The translations under genes and the position numbers were made by a program. 64,000 nucleotides of DNA from positions 1 through 64,000 of the forward strand of contig NZ_JAJFES010000003.1 of NCBI RefSeq assembly GCF_020708045.1. The letters are read 5' to 3'. Under the pieces are notes generated by a model. It saw only the letters and a list, made by a program, of their open reading frames with translations. It had not been told where the DNA came from and ran no database searches. This document shows positions 52,962 to 62,403 of this stretch, piece by piece. Every line of letters begins with the position of its first letter. Position 1 is the first letter of the stretch. Origin of the DNA: Massilia sp. IC2-278 (lineage in GTDB: Bacteria; Pseudomonadota; Gammaproteobacteria; Burkholderiales; Burkholderiaceae_D).

Positions 52962-55151
52962 ATGGTCAGCGAGCAGTCTTCCGGCGCCCCGGCATGTCTC
53001 GACGACGTGCTGATCACCGTCGAACTGGCGCGGCGTCCCGCCCGCGCCCCGGACTTTGCGGCCGAAAACCGCGCGCTCACGGCGCTCGCCCTCGAGATGG
53101 CCAACCAGCCGCACCGCGTGCTGCAGAAGCTTGCCGAGCTGGTGGTCGAACTCTGCCACGCCGATTCGGCCGGCATCAGCATCCTCGAAGACGGCGGCGA
53201 GCACGGCGTGTTCCGCTGGCACGCCGTGTCCGGTCCCTTCGCCGTGCATCTCGGCGGCACCCTGCCGCGCGAGCGCAGCCCTTGCGGCGTGGTGGTGGCG
53301 CGCGGTGCGGTGCAGCTGTTCGACGGCGTCGAACGCTGCTTCCCCGAACTGGCAGGCGTGGCGCCCCGGCTGCACGAGAGCCTGCTCGCCCCCTGGAATG
53401 CCGACTCCGAGGCGGTCGGCACCGTATGGGCCATCGCGCACACGCCCGACAGCCATTTCGATGCCGAGGACGCGCGCGTGCTGCAAAGCCTGGCGACCCA
53501 CGCGGCCGCCGCCTACCGCATGGGAGCGGCGCTGGCCGATGCCCACGAAAACCGGCGCGCGCTGGAACAGCGGGTCGACGAGCGCACCCGCGCACTGACC
53601 GAGGCCAACGCGCGCCTGCAGCACGAAGCCGAGGGGCGGCGCCAGGTCGAGGCCGCGCAGCGCGAGAGCGAGGCGCGCTTCCGCGCCCTGGCCGACGCCT
53701 CGCCGGCGCTGATCTGGCAGGTCGACGATGCCGGCCGCGCGGTCTACTTCAACCAGCGTTTCCTCGACGTGGTCGGCCTGCTGCAGGAGCAGTTGCTCGG
53801 CCACGGCTGGCATGCGGTGCTGCACCCGGACGATCTGCACGGCTACCTGGGCACGGTGCGGGAGGCGCTGCGCGAGCACGCGCCCTGGCAGCGCCGCGTG
53901 CGCATCCGCGTGCGCGACGACGGCTGGCACCCCTTCGATGCCCACGGCGCGCCCTGGTTCGGCGCCGACGGCGGCTTTCGCGGCCACGTCGGCATCTGCA
54001 TCGACATCAGCGCCACGGTCCAGACCGAGGATGCGCTGAAGGACGCCGACCGCCGCAAGGACGAGTTCCTGGCCACGCTGGCCCACGAGCTGCGCAACCC
54101 GCTGGCGCCAATCAGCAATGCCGTGCACCTGCTGCGCCACCCCGACGGCCGGCGCGCCGCCGACCGCATGGTCGAGATGATCGAGCGCCAGGTACGCCAG
54201 ATGGTGCGCCTGGTGAACGATTTGATGGACGTCTCGCGCATCACGCGCGGCAAGATCGGCCTGAACAAGACGCAGATCGACCTGGCCGAGATCCTGTCCA
54301 GCGCCATCGAGACCAGCCAGCCAGCCATCGACGGCGCGCACCACGCCTTTACGGTGTCGCTGCCGCCTGAACCGCTGATGCTGCAGGCCGACAAGGTGCG
54401 CCTGACCCAGGTGTTCGCGAATCTGCTGAACAACGCCGCCAAGTACACCGACCGTGGCGGGCAGATCTGGCTGGGCGCCCACCGCGACGGCGACATGGCG
54501 GTGGTGAGCGTGCGCGACAACGGCACCGGCATCGACGCCACCGCCCTGCCCCATGTGTTCGAGATGTTCGCGCAGGCCCACGCGCCCTCGGACCGGCACC
54601 AGGGCGGGCTGGGAATCGGGCTGACCATGGTGCGCAATCTCGTGCACCTGCATGGCGGCACCGTCGAGGCGCAGAGTGCCGGCAGCGGCATGGGCAGCGA
54701 GTTCGTGGTGCGCCTGCCCCTGCGCGCGCAAGGCGCTGCGGTGTCCGGGCCGGGCGAGCCCGCGCCGCCTGCCGCCGTGCTGGCCGGGCGGCGCGTGCTG
54801 GTGGTCGACGACAACCGCGACGCGGCCGATTCGCTGTGCCTGCTGCTGAAGACCGCCGGGGCGACGGTCGAGGTGCGCTACGACGGCCTGGCGGCGCTGG
54901 CCGCGCTGGAAGAGAGCGGGCCGAACGGCTTCGATGCGATGGTGCTGGACATCGGCATGCCGGGCATGGATGGGCACACGGTGGCGCACCGGGTGCGGCA
55001 GGGTGGACGGCATGCGGGGCTGAAGATCATCGCACTGACCGGATGGGGCCAGCAGGTGGACCGGGCGCGCTCGCACACGAACGGGATCGATCACCATCTG
55101 ACCAAGCCGGTGGACTGGAAGGTGCTGGTGAATCTGCTGGCGGCCGGCTGA
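52962..55151 (+). CDS. Hybrid sensor histidine kinase (GAF-PAS-HisKA-HATPase-REC)
   Basis: This 729-residue soluble hybrid kinase has a GAF domain (about 35-190, with SAGISILEDGG and RSPCGVVV), a coiled coil (about 195-240), PAS (about 240-350), HisKA with LAHELRNPLAP and phospho-acceptor His375, and HATPase with NLLNNAAKYT, DNGTGI and GGLGIGLTMV. A C-terminal receiver domain (about 610-729) carries VVDDNRDAADS, acceptor Asp in VLDIGMPGMDG and Lys in LTKPVDW. AGGAGG lies before the ATG. It has no transmembrane segment, so it probably senses a cytoplasmic signal (redox, light or small molecule). No partner regulator is adjacent. Confidence 0.95.
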   Translation: MVSEQSSGAPACLDDVLITVELARRPARAPDFAAENRALTALALEMANQPHRVLQKLAELVVELCHADSAGISILEDGGEHGVFRWHAVSGPFAVHLGGTLPRERSPCGVVVARGAVQLFDGVERCFPELAGVAPRLHESLLAPWNADSEAVGTVWAIAHTPDSHFDAEDARVLQSLATHAAAAYRMGAALADAHENRRALEQRVDERTRALTEANARLQHEAEGRRQVEAAQRESEARFRALADASPALIWQVDDAGRAVYFNQRFLDVVGLLQEQLLGHGWHAVLHPDDLHGYLGTVREALREHAPWQRRVRIRVRDDGWHPFDAHGAPWFGADGGFRGHVGICIDISATVQTEDALKDADRRKDEFLATLAHELRNPLAPISNAVHLLRHPDGRRAADRMVEMIERQVRQMVRLVNDLMDVSRITRGKIGLNKTQIDLAEILSSAIETSQPAIDGAHHAFTVSLPPEPLMLQADKVRLTQVFANLLNNAAKYTDRGGQIWLGAHRDGDMAVVSVRDNGTGIDATALPHVFEMFAQAHAPSDRHQGGLGIGLTMVRNLVHLHGGTVEAQSAGSGMGSEFVVRLPLRAQGAAVSGPGEPAPPAAVLAGRRVLVVDDNRDAADSLCLLLKTAGATVEVRYDGLAALAALEESGPNGFDAMVLDIGMPGMDGHTVAHRVRQGGRHAGLKIIALTGWGQQVDRARSHTNGIDHHLTKPVDWKVLVNLLAAG

Positions 55152-55246
55152 GGCGCCCTTCAGGCTTGCGTTGACGGCATGGCGGGCCAGCTCGATAATC
55201 GCGCCGCGCACCTTCTGTGCGTCACGATAAGAATGGAGACTGGAAC

Positions 55247-55711
55247 ATGTGGAAAAACGCCCTGGCCGGCGCCTGCCTCGCGCTCGCCCTGCCCTTACAC
55301 GCGTCCGCGCAGACGCCGCCTGCGCCAGCGCCGGCCTACGATGCCGCGCTGGCCGCCTCGCTCGGCGCCGACGAACACGGCATGCGCCAGTACGTGCTGG
55401 TGATCCTGAAGACGGGGCCGAACAAGATGGCCGATGCGGAAAGCCGCAAGAAGATGTTCGCCGGTCACTTCGCGAATATGGAAAGGCTGGCGGCGGAAAA
55501 GAAGCTGGTGCTGGCCGGACCGCTCGACGGCAAGGAGGGGCGGCGCGGGATCTTCGTGTTCGCCACGCCGGAGATCGAGGAGGCGCAGAAGCTGGTGGCG
55601 ACCGATCCGGTCATCGTGCAGGGCGAGATGGTGGCGGAGTACCACAAGTTCTATGGGTCGGCGGCCGTCATGATGATCAATGAGGTGCACGGGAAGATCC
55701 AGAAGAAGTGA
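55247..55711 (+). CDS. Secreted YciI-like protein
   Basis: This 154-residue protein has a signal peptide (about 1-22, ending LHASAQ). A YciI-like ferredoxin-fold domain follows (about 45-145), including YVLVILKTGPNK, the FAGHFANMERLAAEKKLVLAGPL segment and FVFATPEIEEAQKLVATDPVI. YciI-like domains are usually cytoplasmic, so the export signal is notable. I start at ATG 55247 with GGAGA upstream. Role unknown. The gene ends near a strong REP-like hairpin shared with the convergent paoC-like gene. Confidence 0.85.
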   Translation: MWKNALAGACLALALPLHASAQTPPAPAPAYDAALAASLGADEHGMRQYVLVILKTGPNKMADAESRKKMFAGHFANMERLAAEKKLVLAGPLDGKEGRRGIFVFATPEIEEAQKLVATDPVIVQGEMVAEYHKFYGSAAVMMINEVHGKIQKK

Positions 55712-55750
55712 TGTCTTTGCGCATGACAGGTCGCGCAAGTACAAGCGATG

Positions 55751-55794
55751 GGTGAACGCGTGGACGGGTTTCCCGTCCACGCGTTCACCTTACG
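55751..55794. repeat. REP-like element extended to a perfect 18-bp stem
   Basis: Arms ggtgaacgcgtggacggg (55751-55768) and the exact complement (55772-55789) are joined by a TTT loop, followed by ttacg in place of the usual ctacg head. The element lies between two convergent genes and could terminate or protect both transcripts. Confidence 0.85.
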
Positions 55795-55812
55795 TCGGCA
55801 TTACCCGGCCGC

Positions 55813-58014
55813 TCACGCGCTGAGCGTCATCTTGCTCATCAGCTTATCCAGCGTCACCGGATAATCCCGCACGCGCACGCCGGTGGCGTTGTAGATGGCA
55901 TTCGCCACCGCCGCCGCCACGCCGCAGATCCCCAGCTCGCCCACGCCCTTGGCCTTCATCGGCGAGGAAATCGGATCGGTCTCGTCGAGGAACACGACTT
56001 CCTGGTGCGGGATGTCGGCATGCACCGGCACCTCGTACCCGGCCAGGTCGTGGTTGACGAAGAAGCCGCGCCGCTTGTCGACCACCAGGTCTTCCATCAG
56101 CGCCGCACCCACGCCCATGGTCATAGCGCCGATCACCTGGCTGCGCGCCGACTTCGGGTTCAGGATACGGCCCGCCGCGCACACGGCCAGCATGCGCCGC
56201 ACGCGCACCTCGCAGGTGGCAACGTCCACGCCGACTTCGACGAAGTGGGCGCCGAAGGTCGACTGCTGGAACTTCTTGTCCAGGTCGCCGTACTCCATGG
56301 TGTCTTCGCCCACCAGCTCGCCGGCGTCGGCGGCCTGGCGCAGCGACATCGAGCGGCCACCGGCACGCACGCTGCCGTCCGCGAATTCGGCCGTCGCCGC
56401 ATCCAGTCCCAGCTTCGCCGCCACTGCTTCACGCAGCTTGACGCAGGCCGCGTACACGCCGGCGGTGGAGCTGTTGCCGCCCCACTGCCCGCCCGAACCG
56501 GCGGACACCGGGAAGGTCGAGTCGCCCAGCTTGACCACCACGTTCGACAGCGGCACGCCCATCATCTCGGCCGCCGTCTGCGCGATGATGGTGTAGCTGC
56601 CGGTGCCGATGTCGGTCATGTCGGTTTCCACGGTGACGATGCCGTTTTTATCCAGCTTCACACGCGCCGCCGACTTCATCACCATGTTGTTGCGGAAGGC
56701 CGAGGCCACGCCCATGCCCACCAGCCAGCGGCCGTCGCGCACCTTGCCCGGCTGCGCCTGGCGCTTATTCCAGCCGAAGCGCTCGGCGCCCTGACGCATG
56801 CACTCCACGAAGCGGCGCTGCGAGAACTTGCGGCCCGGCTTTTCCGGGTCGCTGGTGGTGTCGTTGATGATGCGGAACATCACCGGGTCCATCTTCAGCT
56901 TTTCCGCCATCTCGTCGATGGCGATTTCCAGCGCCATCATGCCCGGCGCCTCGCCCGGCGCGCGCATCGCGTTCGCTTCGGGGAGGTCGAGCACGGCCAG
57001 CTTCAGGCGCGTCAGGCGGTGCGCGCCGGCATACAGCAGGCGCGTTTGCTGGACCGCCGTTTCCGGCTGCCCGCCCGGCAAATCGCCGGACCAGCTTTCG
57101 TGCGAGATCGCCGTGATGCGGCCTTCGCGCGTGGCGCCGATGCGGATGCGCTGGATCGTGGCCGGACGGTGCGTGGTGTTGTTGAACATGAGCGCGCGCT
57201 GCAGGTTCACCTTGACCGGGCGCTTGGCTTCGCGCGCACCGAGCGCCGCCAGCAGCGCTTCCGAACGCAGGAACAGCTTGCCGCCGAAGCCGCCGCCGAT
57301 GAAAGGCGAGATCAGGCGCACGTTTTCGACCGGGATGCCGAGCGTCTTGGCCATGTCCTTGGTGCCCCAGTTGATCATCTGGTTCGAGGTCCACAGGGTC
57401 AGCTTGCCGTTGTCCCAGGACGCGATCGAGGCATGCGGCTCCATCATCGCGTGCGACTGGTCGGGCGTGGTGTAGTCGGCGTCGAGCTTCACAGGCGCGT
57501 TGGCGAAGCCGCTGTCGAAGTTGCCGAACTTCGATTCCGGCTTGTCTTCCTTCTTCGGCAGCTGGGCCTTGCCCTTGGCCTTTTCCAGGTCGTACTCGCC
57601 CTTCTGCTCGGTGTAGTTCACCTTCACCAGGTGGGCCGCGGCGCGCGCCTGCTCGAAGGTCTCGGCCACCACCACGGCCACGGCCTGGTGGTAGTGCTGC
57701 ACTTCCGGTCCGGCCAGCAGTTTTGCCGTGTTGTAGTCGCCCTTCTCCAGCTTGCCGGCGTTCTCGGCGGTGACGATCGCGATCACGCCCGGCGAGCGGC
57801 GCGCGGCATCGAGCTCCATCGACGCGATGCGGCCCTTGGCGATCGTGGCGCCGACCACGTAGCCGTAGGCGGCGTTCGGCGCAGCCTCGTGCTGCTCGTA
57901 GGCGTAGCGCGCGGTGCCGGTGGTTTTCATCGGACCGTCGATGCGGTCCACGGGTTTGCCGATTACCTTCAACTGGTCGATCGGGTTGGTGGTGGCGGGG
58001 GTATCGAATTTCAT
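55813..58014 (-). CDS. paoC: PaoC-like molybdenum-cofactor subunit of an aldehyde oxidoreductase
   Basis: This 733-residue large subunit of the xanthine oxidase family binds the molybdenum cofactor and oxidises aldehydes to acids. The N-terminal part has the aldehyde oxidase hammerhead (ARYAYEQ...). Cofactor-binding segments FIGGGFGGK, ANAMRAPGEAPG and GSGGQWGGNSS are present. The catalytic Glu lies in KGVGELG (Glu693). It is the third gene of a paoABC-type operon. In E. coli this enzyme is periplasmic and uses MCD; no paoD-like maturation gene is seen next to it. Confidence 0.94.
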   Translation of the reverse strand: MKFDTPATTNPIDQLKVIGKPVDRIDGPMKTTGTARYAYEQHEAAPNAAYGYVVGATIAKGRIASMELDAARRSPGVIAIVTAENAGKLEKGDYNTAKLLAGPEVQHYHQAVAVVVAETFEQARAAAHLVKVNYTEQKGEYDLEKAKGKAQLPKKEDKPESKFGNFDSGFANAPVKLDADYTTPDQSHAMMEPHASIASWDNGKLTLWTSNQMINWGTKDMAKTLGIPVENVRLISPFIGGGFGGKLFLRSEALLAALGAREAKRPVKVNLQRALMFNNTTHRPATIQRIRIGATREGRITAISHESWSGDLPGGQPETAVQQTRLLYAGAHRLTRLKLAVLDLPEANAMRAPGEAPGMMALEIAIDEMAEKLKMDPVMFRIINDTTSDPEKPGRKFSQRRFVECMRQGAERFGWNKRQAQPGKVRDGRWLVGMGVASAFRNNMVMKSAARVKLDKNGIVTVETDMTDIGTGSYTIIAQTAAEMMGVPLSNVVVKLGDSTFPVSAGSGGQWGGNSSTAGVYAACVKLREAVAAKLGLDAATAEFADGSVRAGGRSMSLRQAADAGELVGEDTMEYGDLDKKFQQSTFGAHFVEVGVDVATCEVRVRRMLAVCAAGRILNPKSARSQVIGAMTMGVGAALMEDLVVDKRRGFFVNHDLAGYEVPVHADIPHQEVVFLDETDPISSPMKAKGVGELGICGVAAAVANAIYNATGVRVRDYPVTLDKLMSKMTLSA

Positions 58015-58016
58015 GA

Positions 58017-58970
58017 TTATCCTTTCTTCGCTTCCGCCAGCACGGACTCCAACGTGCGCTGGACCAGGGTCACCTTGAACGCGTTGTCGGCGGTCGGCTT
58101 GGCGCCGGCCAGCAAGCGTTCGACGACGGCGTTCGCGCCGCCCGGCATGCTGGCATCCGCGCCCGGCACGCGCCAGGGCTTATGGGCGACGCCGCCCAGC
58201 GCCACGCGCCCGCTGCCGTCGGGCTGCACGACGGCAGCTACCGACACCAGGGCAAACGCGTAGGATGCGCGGTCGCGCACCTTGCGGTAGAAGTGACGGC
58301 CGCCGAGTGGACGCGGCAGGGTCACGGCGGTGATCAGTTCGCCGGCCATCAGCGAGTTCTCGATGTGCGGCGTGTTCCCCGGCAGGCGGTAGAAGTCGGC
58401 AATCGGGATCACGCGCGTGGTGCCGTCGGGCTTCACGGTCTCGACGCCGGCGTCGAGCAGCTGCATGGCCACGGCCATGTCGCTCGGGTGGGTGGCGATG
58501 CAGGCTTCGCTATGGCCAACGATGGCGTGGTTCCGGTTATAGCCGCCGATGGCCGAGCAGCCGCTGCCCGGCACGCGCTTGTTGCAGGGCTGCGCCGTGT
58601 CGTAGAAATAGGGGCAGCGGGTACGCTGCAGCAGGTTGCCGGCGGTGGTCGCCTTGTTGCGCAACTGGGCCGAGGCGCCGGCCAGCAGTGCGCGCGACAG
58701 CACGGCGTAGTCGCGGCGGATGCGGGCGTCGCTGGCCAGGTCGACGTTCAGCACCTGGGCGCCGATGCGCAGGCCGCCTTCCTTCGTCGCCTCGATCTTG
58801 TCCAGGCCGAGGTGGTTGACGTCGATCAGGTGGGTCGGGGTTTCGATCTCGAGCTTCATCAGGTCGAGCAGGTTGGTGCCGCCGGCGATGAAGCGCGAGC
58901 CGGGAGTGCGGGCCGCGGCGGCCGCGGCTTCGGCCGGGGTGCTCACGCGCTGGTAGGTAAAGGCCCTCAT
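58017..58970 (-). CDS. paoB: PaoB-like FAD-binding subunit with extra Fe-S cluster
   Basis: This 317-residue middle subunit has the FAD-binding motif [13 protein letters not shown] (27-39) and the second FAD segment with [17 protein letters not shown]. Four cysteines (119, 129, 138 and 157) in the arrangement CP-x8-CN-x8-CS-x18-C match the extra [4Fe-4S] cluster of PaoB, which distinguishes it from simple xanthine dehydrogenase FAD subunits. The start overlaps the paoA stop (ATGA), and paoC begins 2 bases after its stop, so the three genes are one operon. Confidence 0.93.
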   Translation of the reverse strand: MRAFTYQRVSTPAEAAAAAARTPGSRFIAGGTNLLDLMKLEIETPTHLIDVNHLGLDKIEATKEGGLRIGAQVLNVDLASDARIRRDYAVLSRALLAGASAQLRNKATTAGNLLQRTRCPYFYDTAQPCNKRVPGSGCSAIGGYNRNHAIVGHSEACIATHPSDMAVAMQLLDAGVETVKPDGTTRVIPIADFYRLPGNTPHIENSLMAGELITAVTLPRPLGGRHFYRKVRDRASYAFALVSVAAVVQPDGSGRVALGGVAHKPWRVPGADASMPGGANAVVERLLAGAKPTADNAFKVTLVQRTLESVLAEAKKG

Positions 58971-59647
58971 GTCCGATCCTCCGCGCTGGCTGCGCCAGCG
59001 CCTTCAGTGATGGCATCGACGATGTTCGAGTAGGCGCCACATCGGCAGATGTTGCCGCTCATGCGCTCGCGGATCTCGTCGATGGACAGCAGCGGTTTCT
59101 GGTTCAGGTCGGCCGTCACGTGGCTCGGCACGCCCTTGCGGATTTCGTCCAGCACCGACACGGCCGAACAGATCTGCCCCGGGGTACAGTAGCCGCACTG
59201 GTAGCCGTCGTGCTTCACGAAAGCCGCTTGCATCGGATGCAGCTTGCCGGGCTGGCCCAGGCCTTCGATGGTCGTCACTTCCGAGCCGCCGTGCATGATG
59301 GCCAGGCTGAGGCAGGAATTGATGCGGCGGCCGTCGAGGATGACGGTGCAGGCGCCGCACTGGCCCTGGTCGCAACCCTTCTTGGTGCCGGTCAGGTGCA
59401 GGTTCTCGCGCAGCACGTCGAGCAGCGAGGTGCGGGTGTCGACGGTCAGCTCGTGCGCCTTGCCGTTCACGCGCAGGGTCACCTTCGAGGTGACGGGTGC
59501 GCTGGCCGGCACGGCGGGCGTGGCGGCGTTGCCGGCATTCGGCGTCTGGGCGATTGCGCCGAGCGGAACGGCGGTGGCAGTGGCTGCCAGCGCGCCGGTC
59601 TTGAGCACATTGCGCCGCGCGATGTTTGTTTCGATGGAGTCGTCCAT
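58967..59647 (-). CDS. paoA: PaoA-like [2Fe-2S] subunit with Tat signal
   Basis: This 226-residue iron-sulfur subunit has a twin-arginine signal ([14 protein letters not shown], Arg11/Arg12) that would export the assembled complex. Two [2Fe-2S] clusters are indicated by Cys92/97/100/112 (CDQGQCGAC...C) and Cys151/154/201/203 (CGYC...CRC). I start at ATG 59647 with AAGGA 6 bases upstream; the longer frame adds 45 residues without similarity. It is the first gene of the paoABC-type operon and diverges from the M20 hydrolase gene. Confidence 0.94.
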   Translation of the reverse strand: MDDSIETNIARRNVLKTGALAATATAVPLGAIAQTPNAGNAATPAVPASAPVTSKVTLRVNGKAHELTVDTRTSLLDVLRENLHLTGTKKGCDQGQCGACTVILDGRRINSCLSLAIMHGGSEVTTIEGLGQPGKLHPMQAAFVKHDGYQCGYCTPGQICSAVSVLDEIRKGVPSHVTADLNQKPLLSIDEIRERMSGNICRCGAYSNIVDAITEGAGAASAEDRT

Positions 59648-59772
59648 GTCGGTCCTTCCAGGGTATTGGGTCGTATTGACGTGGCGCTGCCTGCGGCAGC
59701 GCAGCACGGCGCTTATATTAAAGACATTCTTGCAGGCGCGCGGCACGGTAGACTTTTTGTCACTCTTGCTCA

Positions 59773-59786
59773 TTCCGTGCACGGAA
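59773..59786. promoter_or_regulatory. 14-bp perfect palindrome between divergent paoA and M20 genes
   Basis: ttccgtgcacggaa is perfectly self-complementary. It lies 126 bases from the paoA start and 51 bases from the M20 start, a reasonable place for a dimeric regulator controlling either or both. No regulator gene is adjacent. Confidence 0.45.
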
Positions 59787-59836
59787 GATGTATCATTTTG
59801 GAAACCTCAGCCGTTTCCATCGAAAAGGAAATCATC

Positions 59837-61153
59837 GTGATCCCTCGCCTGCGCCACACCGCCGCCCTCGTCGCCTTTGCACTTGCCCTGCCTGCCCAGG
59901 CCCAATTGCCAGGCGCCCTGAAAACCCAGGTCTCCTCCAGCGTGAACAGCGCCTGGCGCGCGCTGGAAGGCATCTACAAGGACCTGCACGCGCACCCCGA
60001 ACTGGCGTTCCAGGAAACCCGCACGGCGGGCAAGCTGGCGGCGGAGATGCGCAAGCTCGGCTTCACGGTGACGGAAAAGGTCGGCAAGACCGGTGTCGTG
60101 GCGATCTACAAGAACGGCGCCGGCCCGACCGTGATGGTGCGCACCGAGCTCGATGGCCTGCCGATGGAAGAAAAGTCCGGCCTGCCCTACGCCAGCCGCG
60201 CAAAGGCCACCAGCGAAGGCCGCGAAAGCTTCACCGCCCACAGCTGCGGCCACGACATCCACATGACGTCCTGGCTGGCCACGGCGCGCACGCTGGTGAA
60301 CATGAAGTCGCAGTGGAGCGGCACGCTGATGTTCGTTGCCCAGCCGGCCGAGGAAACCGTCTCGGGCGCCAAGGCGATGCTGGCCGACGGCCTGTTCACG
60401 CGCTTCGCCAAGCCCGACTACGCGTTTGCCCTGCACTCCTGGCCGCTGGCCCACGGCACAATCGGCTACAACGTCGGCGCGGTGTCGTCGAATTCGGATG
60501 CGATCGAGATCGTGTTCAAGGGCCGCGGCGGCCACGGTTCGGCGCCGGACAAGGCGGTCGACCCGATCGCCATCGCCGCGCGTTTCGTCACCGACGTGCA
60601 GACCGTGGTCAGCCGCGAAAAGGACCCGAAGGAGTTCGGCGTGGTGACCATCGGCGCCATCAACGGCGGCACGGTCGGCAACATCATTCCCGACAGCGTG
60701 CAGGTGCGCGGCACCATCCGCTCCTACAGCCCGGCGGTGCGCGCCAAGCTGCTCGACGGCGTGAAGCGCATCGCGCTGGCCTCGGCGGCGATGGCGAACG
60801 CGCCGGCGCCGCAGGTCGAGCTGATCCCGGGCGGCACGGCGATTGTCAACAGCGAGGCGCTGGTGACGCAACTGGAGCCGGTATTCAAGGATGCCTTCGG
60901 CGACGCCAACGCTCAGCGCATGCCGGCCATGACGGCCAGCGAAGATTTTTCCCAGTTCGTCGACCAGGGCGTGCCCTCGGTGTTCTTCTTCACCGGCGTG
61001 TACGACGCCAAGGATGTGGCGGAAGCGGCGCGCGAGGGCGGCAAGCCGATCGCCTTCAACCACTCGCCGTTCTACGCGCCGGTGCCGGAACCGTCGATCA
61101 AGACGGCGGCGCAGGCGATGAGCCTGGCGGTGCTGAATGTGCTGAAGCGTTAA
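59837..61153 (+). CDS. Secreted M20-family amidohydrolase
   Basis: This 438-residue metallohydrolase of the M20D (aminoacylase/hippurate hydrolase/IAA-amide hydrolase) group has a signal peptide (1-22, ending LPAQA). Metal and catalytic elements are HSCGHD (Cys137, His139), AEE (172-173 Glu pair) and RGGHGSAP in the dimerisation domain. I use GTG 59837, which begins the signal peptide and has AAGGA 8 bases upstream; the frame is open much farther, but that segment is antisense to paoA. Substrate is an N-acyl amino acid or similar, not determined. Confidence 0.9.
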   Translation: MIPRLRHTAALVAFALALPAQAQLPGALKTQVSSSVNSAWRALEGIYKDLHAHPELAFQETRTAGKLAAEMRKLGFTVTEKVGKTGVVAIYKNGAGPTVMVRTELDGLPMEEKSGLPYASRAKATSEGRESFTAHSCGHDIHMTSWLATARTLVNMKSQWSGTLMFVAQPAEETVSGAKAMLADGLFTRFAKPDYAFALHSWPLAHGTIGYNVGAVSSNSDAIEIVFKGRGGHGSAPDKAVDPIAIAARFVTDVQTVVSREKDPKEFGVVTIGAINGGTVGNIIPDSVQVRGTIRSYSPAVRAKLLDGVKRIALASAAMANAPAPQVELIPGGTAIVNSEALVTQLEPVFKDAFGDANAQRMPAMTASEDFSQFVDQGVPSVFFFTGVYDAKDVAEAAREGGKPIAFNHSPFYAPVPEPSIKTAAQAMSLAVLNVLKR

Positions 61154-61156
61154 CGC

Positions 61157-61876
61157 TTATTCGAGCCTGAACACCACGTCGACCGGCTGCATCAGCTTCA
61201 GCGCTTCGATGGCGAGGAAGTCGCTCCGCGTCACGTTCGCCCCGGCGCCGCGGCGTGGGTTGAAGTCGTCGCGTACCAGACCCATCGAATAGCCGACGTT
61301 CTTCACGCCGGCCGGCGTGACGGCGGTGACCGGGCCGAGCTTGCGGCGCGCGCCCTTGGCGATGATCTCGGCGCGGCGGCGCGCTTCGCGCAGGGCGTTC
61401 GCCATCAGCTCGGCCTCGACTTCCTCGCGCGTGCTGGAGTCGAAGGAGGTGGCGAAGCTGCCCAGGTTCGGCATGTCGAGCAGGGGGCCAACCACACCGG
61501 CCCATTTCGACAAATCGCGCATGTTGATGTGGACGCTGGAGCGCAGTTCGTACACCGGCGCATCCGGCGGCCCATCCTTCTTCTGCTCCTTGCGCACGTC
61601 GCGCGTTTCCATGTCTTCCAGTGGCACGCCCTGCGCCTGCAGCAGCGCGCGCACCTCGGCGATGCGGGTCTCAACCGTGGTGCGCGCCAATGCCGGGTCG
61701 GCGCTGGCGACAAGGATCTCAAAGTCGATGGCGCCGATGTCGGGCACGCGGTACACGGACGCGTCGGCGCTCACGTGCACGAAGGGATAGGCCGGCAGGG
61801 GCGACGCACCTGCGGTGGTGGGAATGGCGGCGATGGCGGCACAGGCAAGCGCAGAGGCGGCAAAGCGTTTAAGCAT
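61157..61876 (-). CDS. SIMPL-domain (DUF541) secreted protein
   Basis: This 239-residue protein has a signal peptide (about 1-25) and a SIMPL domain. The domain is recognisable from VSADASVYRVPDIGAIDFEI, the middle YELRSSVHINMRDL and ALREARRRAEIIAKGARRKLG. SIMPL proteins such as E. coli YggE are periplasmic oligomers linked to oxidative-stress resistance; the mechanism is unknown. Start 61876 has GGAG upstream; an ATG eleven codons earlier is less likely. It is convergent with the M20 gene (3 bases between stops) and divergent from the BlaI-type gene. Confidence 0.9.
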   Translation of the reverse strand: MLKRFAASALACAAIAAIPTTAGASPLPAYPFVHVSADASVYRVPDIGAIDFEILVASADPALARTTVETRIAEVRALLQAQGVPLEDMETRDVRKEQKKDGPPDAPVYELRSSVHINMRDLSKWAGVVGPLLDMPNLGSFATSFDSSTREEVEAELMANALREARRRAEIIAKGARRKLGPVTAVTPAGVKNVGYSMGLVRDDFNPRRGAGANVTRSDFLAIEALKLMQPVDVVFRLE

Positions 61877-61916
61877 GGAGTCTCCAGGTGGCGAATGTGG
61901 GTCCAGCATAGATCAA

Positions 61917-61981
61917 TCTAGACAGTTCCGTCTACAACTTTCATGCAGCAATCGAATCACGTAGACAAAGATTTCTAGACA
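61917..61981. promoter_or_regulatory. Candidate BlaI-type operators between SIMPL and blaI-like genes
   Basis: Four TAGAC half-sites form two pairs: TCTAGACA-N5-GTCTACA (61917-61936, inverted) and GTAGACA-N6-TCTAGACA (61961-61981, direct). BlaI/MecI/CopY regulators bind TACA/TGTA or GACA/TGTC-type dyads. The sites cover the probable promoters of both divergent genes. Confidence 0.6.
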
Positions 61982-62019
61982 AGCTATTCTGGATGTAACC
62001 GTCATCCAAGGAAAGCGCC

Positions 62020-62403
62020 ATGCCAAGCCCATCCGATCTCCCGAAGCCGACCGCGGCCGAACTCGACCTCCTGCAGGTGCTGTGGCCGCTCGGCGCCGCC
62101 ACCGCGCGCCAGGTGCATGAAAGCATGCAGAAGACCCGGCCCGACGTCACCTATGCCACCGTGCTGCGCCTGATGCAGATCATGCACACCAAGGGCCTCC
62201 TGATCCGCGACGAAAGCGAGCGTTCGCACGTGTATGCGCCGGCCCAGCCGCAGGATTCGCTGCAGACCAACCTGCTGAAGGACCTGATGCAGCGCGCCTT
62301 TGCCGGCTCGGCCAAGGCCCTGGTGCTGGCCGCGCTGAAAAGCGGCATCTCGAAGAAGGAACGTGCCGAGATCGAAAAGCTGCTGAAGGAGGACAAGGAA
62401 TGA
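62020..62403 (+). CDS. BlaI/MecI/CopY-family repressor
   Basis: This 127-residue regulator has an N-terminal winged helix (about 10-75, LPKPTAAELDLLQVLWPLGAATARQVHE and TYATVLRLMQIMHTKGLL in pieces) and a short C-terminal dimerisation helix (KKERAEIEKLLKEDKE). In known systems a BlaR1-type membrane protease leads to cleavage of such repressors. AAGGA lies before the ATG. It overlaps the M56 protease gene by ATGA. No beta-lactamase gene is present in the window, so the controlled response is probably different. Confidence 0.95.
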   Translation: MPSPSDLPKPTAAELDLLQVLWPLGAATARQVHESMQKTRPDVTYATVLRLMQIMHTKGLLIRDESERSHVYAPAQPQDSLQTNLLKDLMQRAFAGSAKALVLAALKSGISKKERAEIEKLLKEDKE

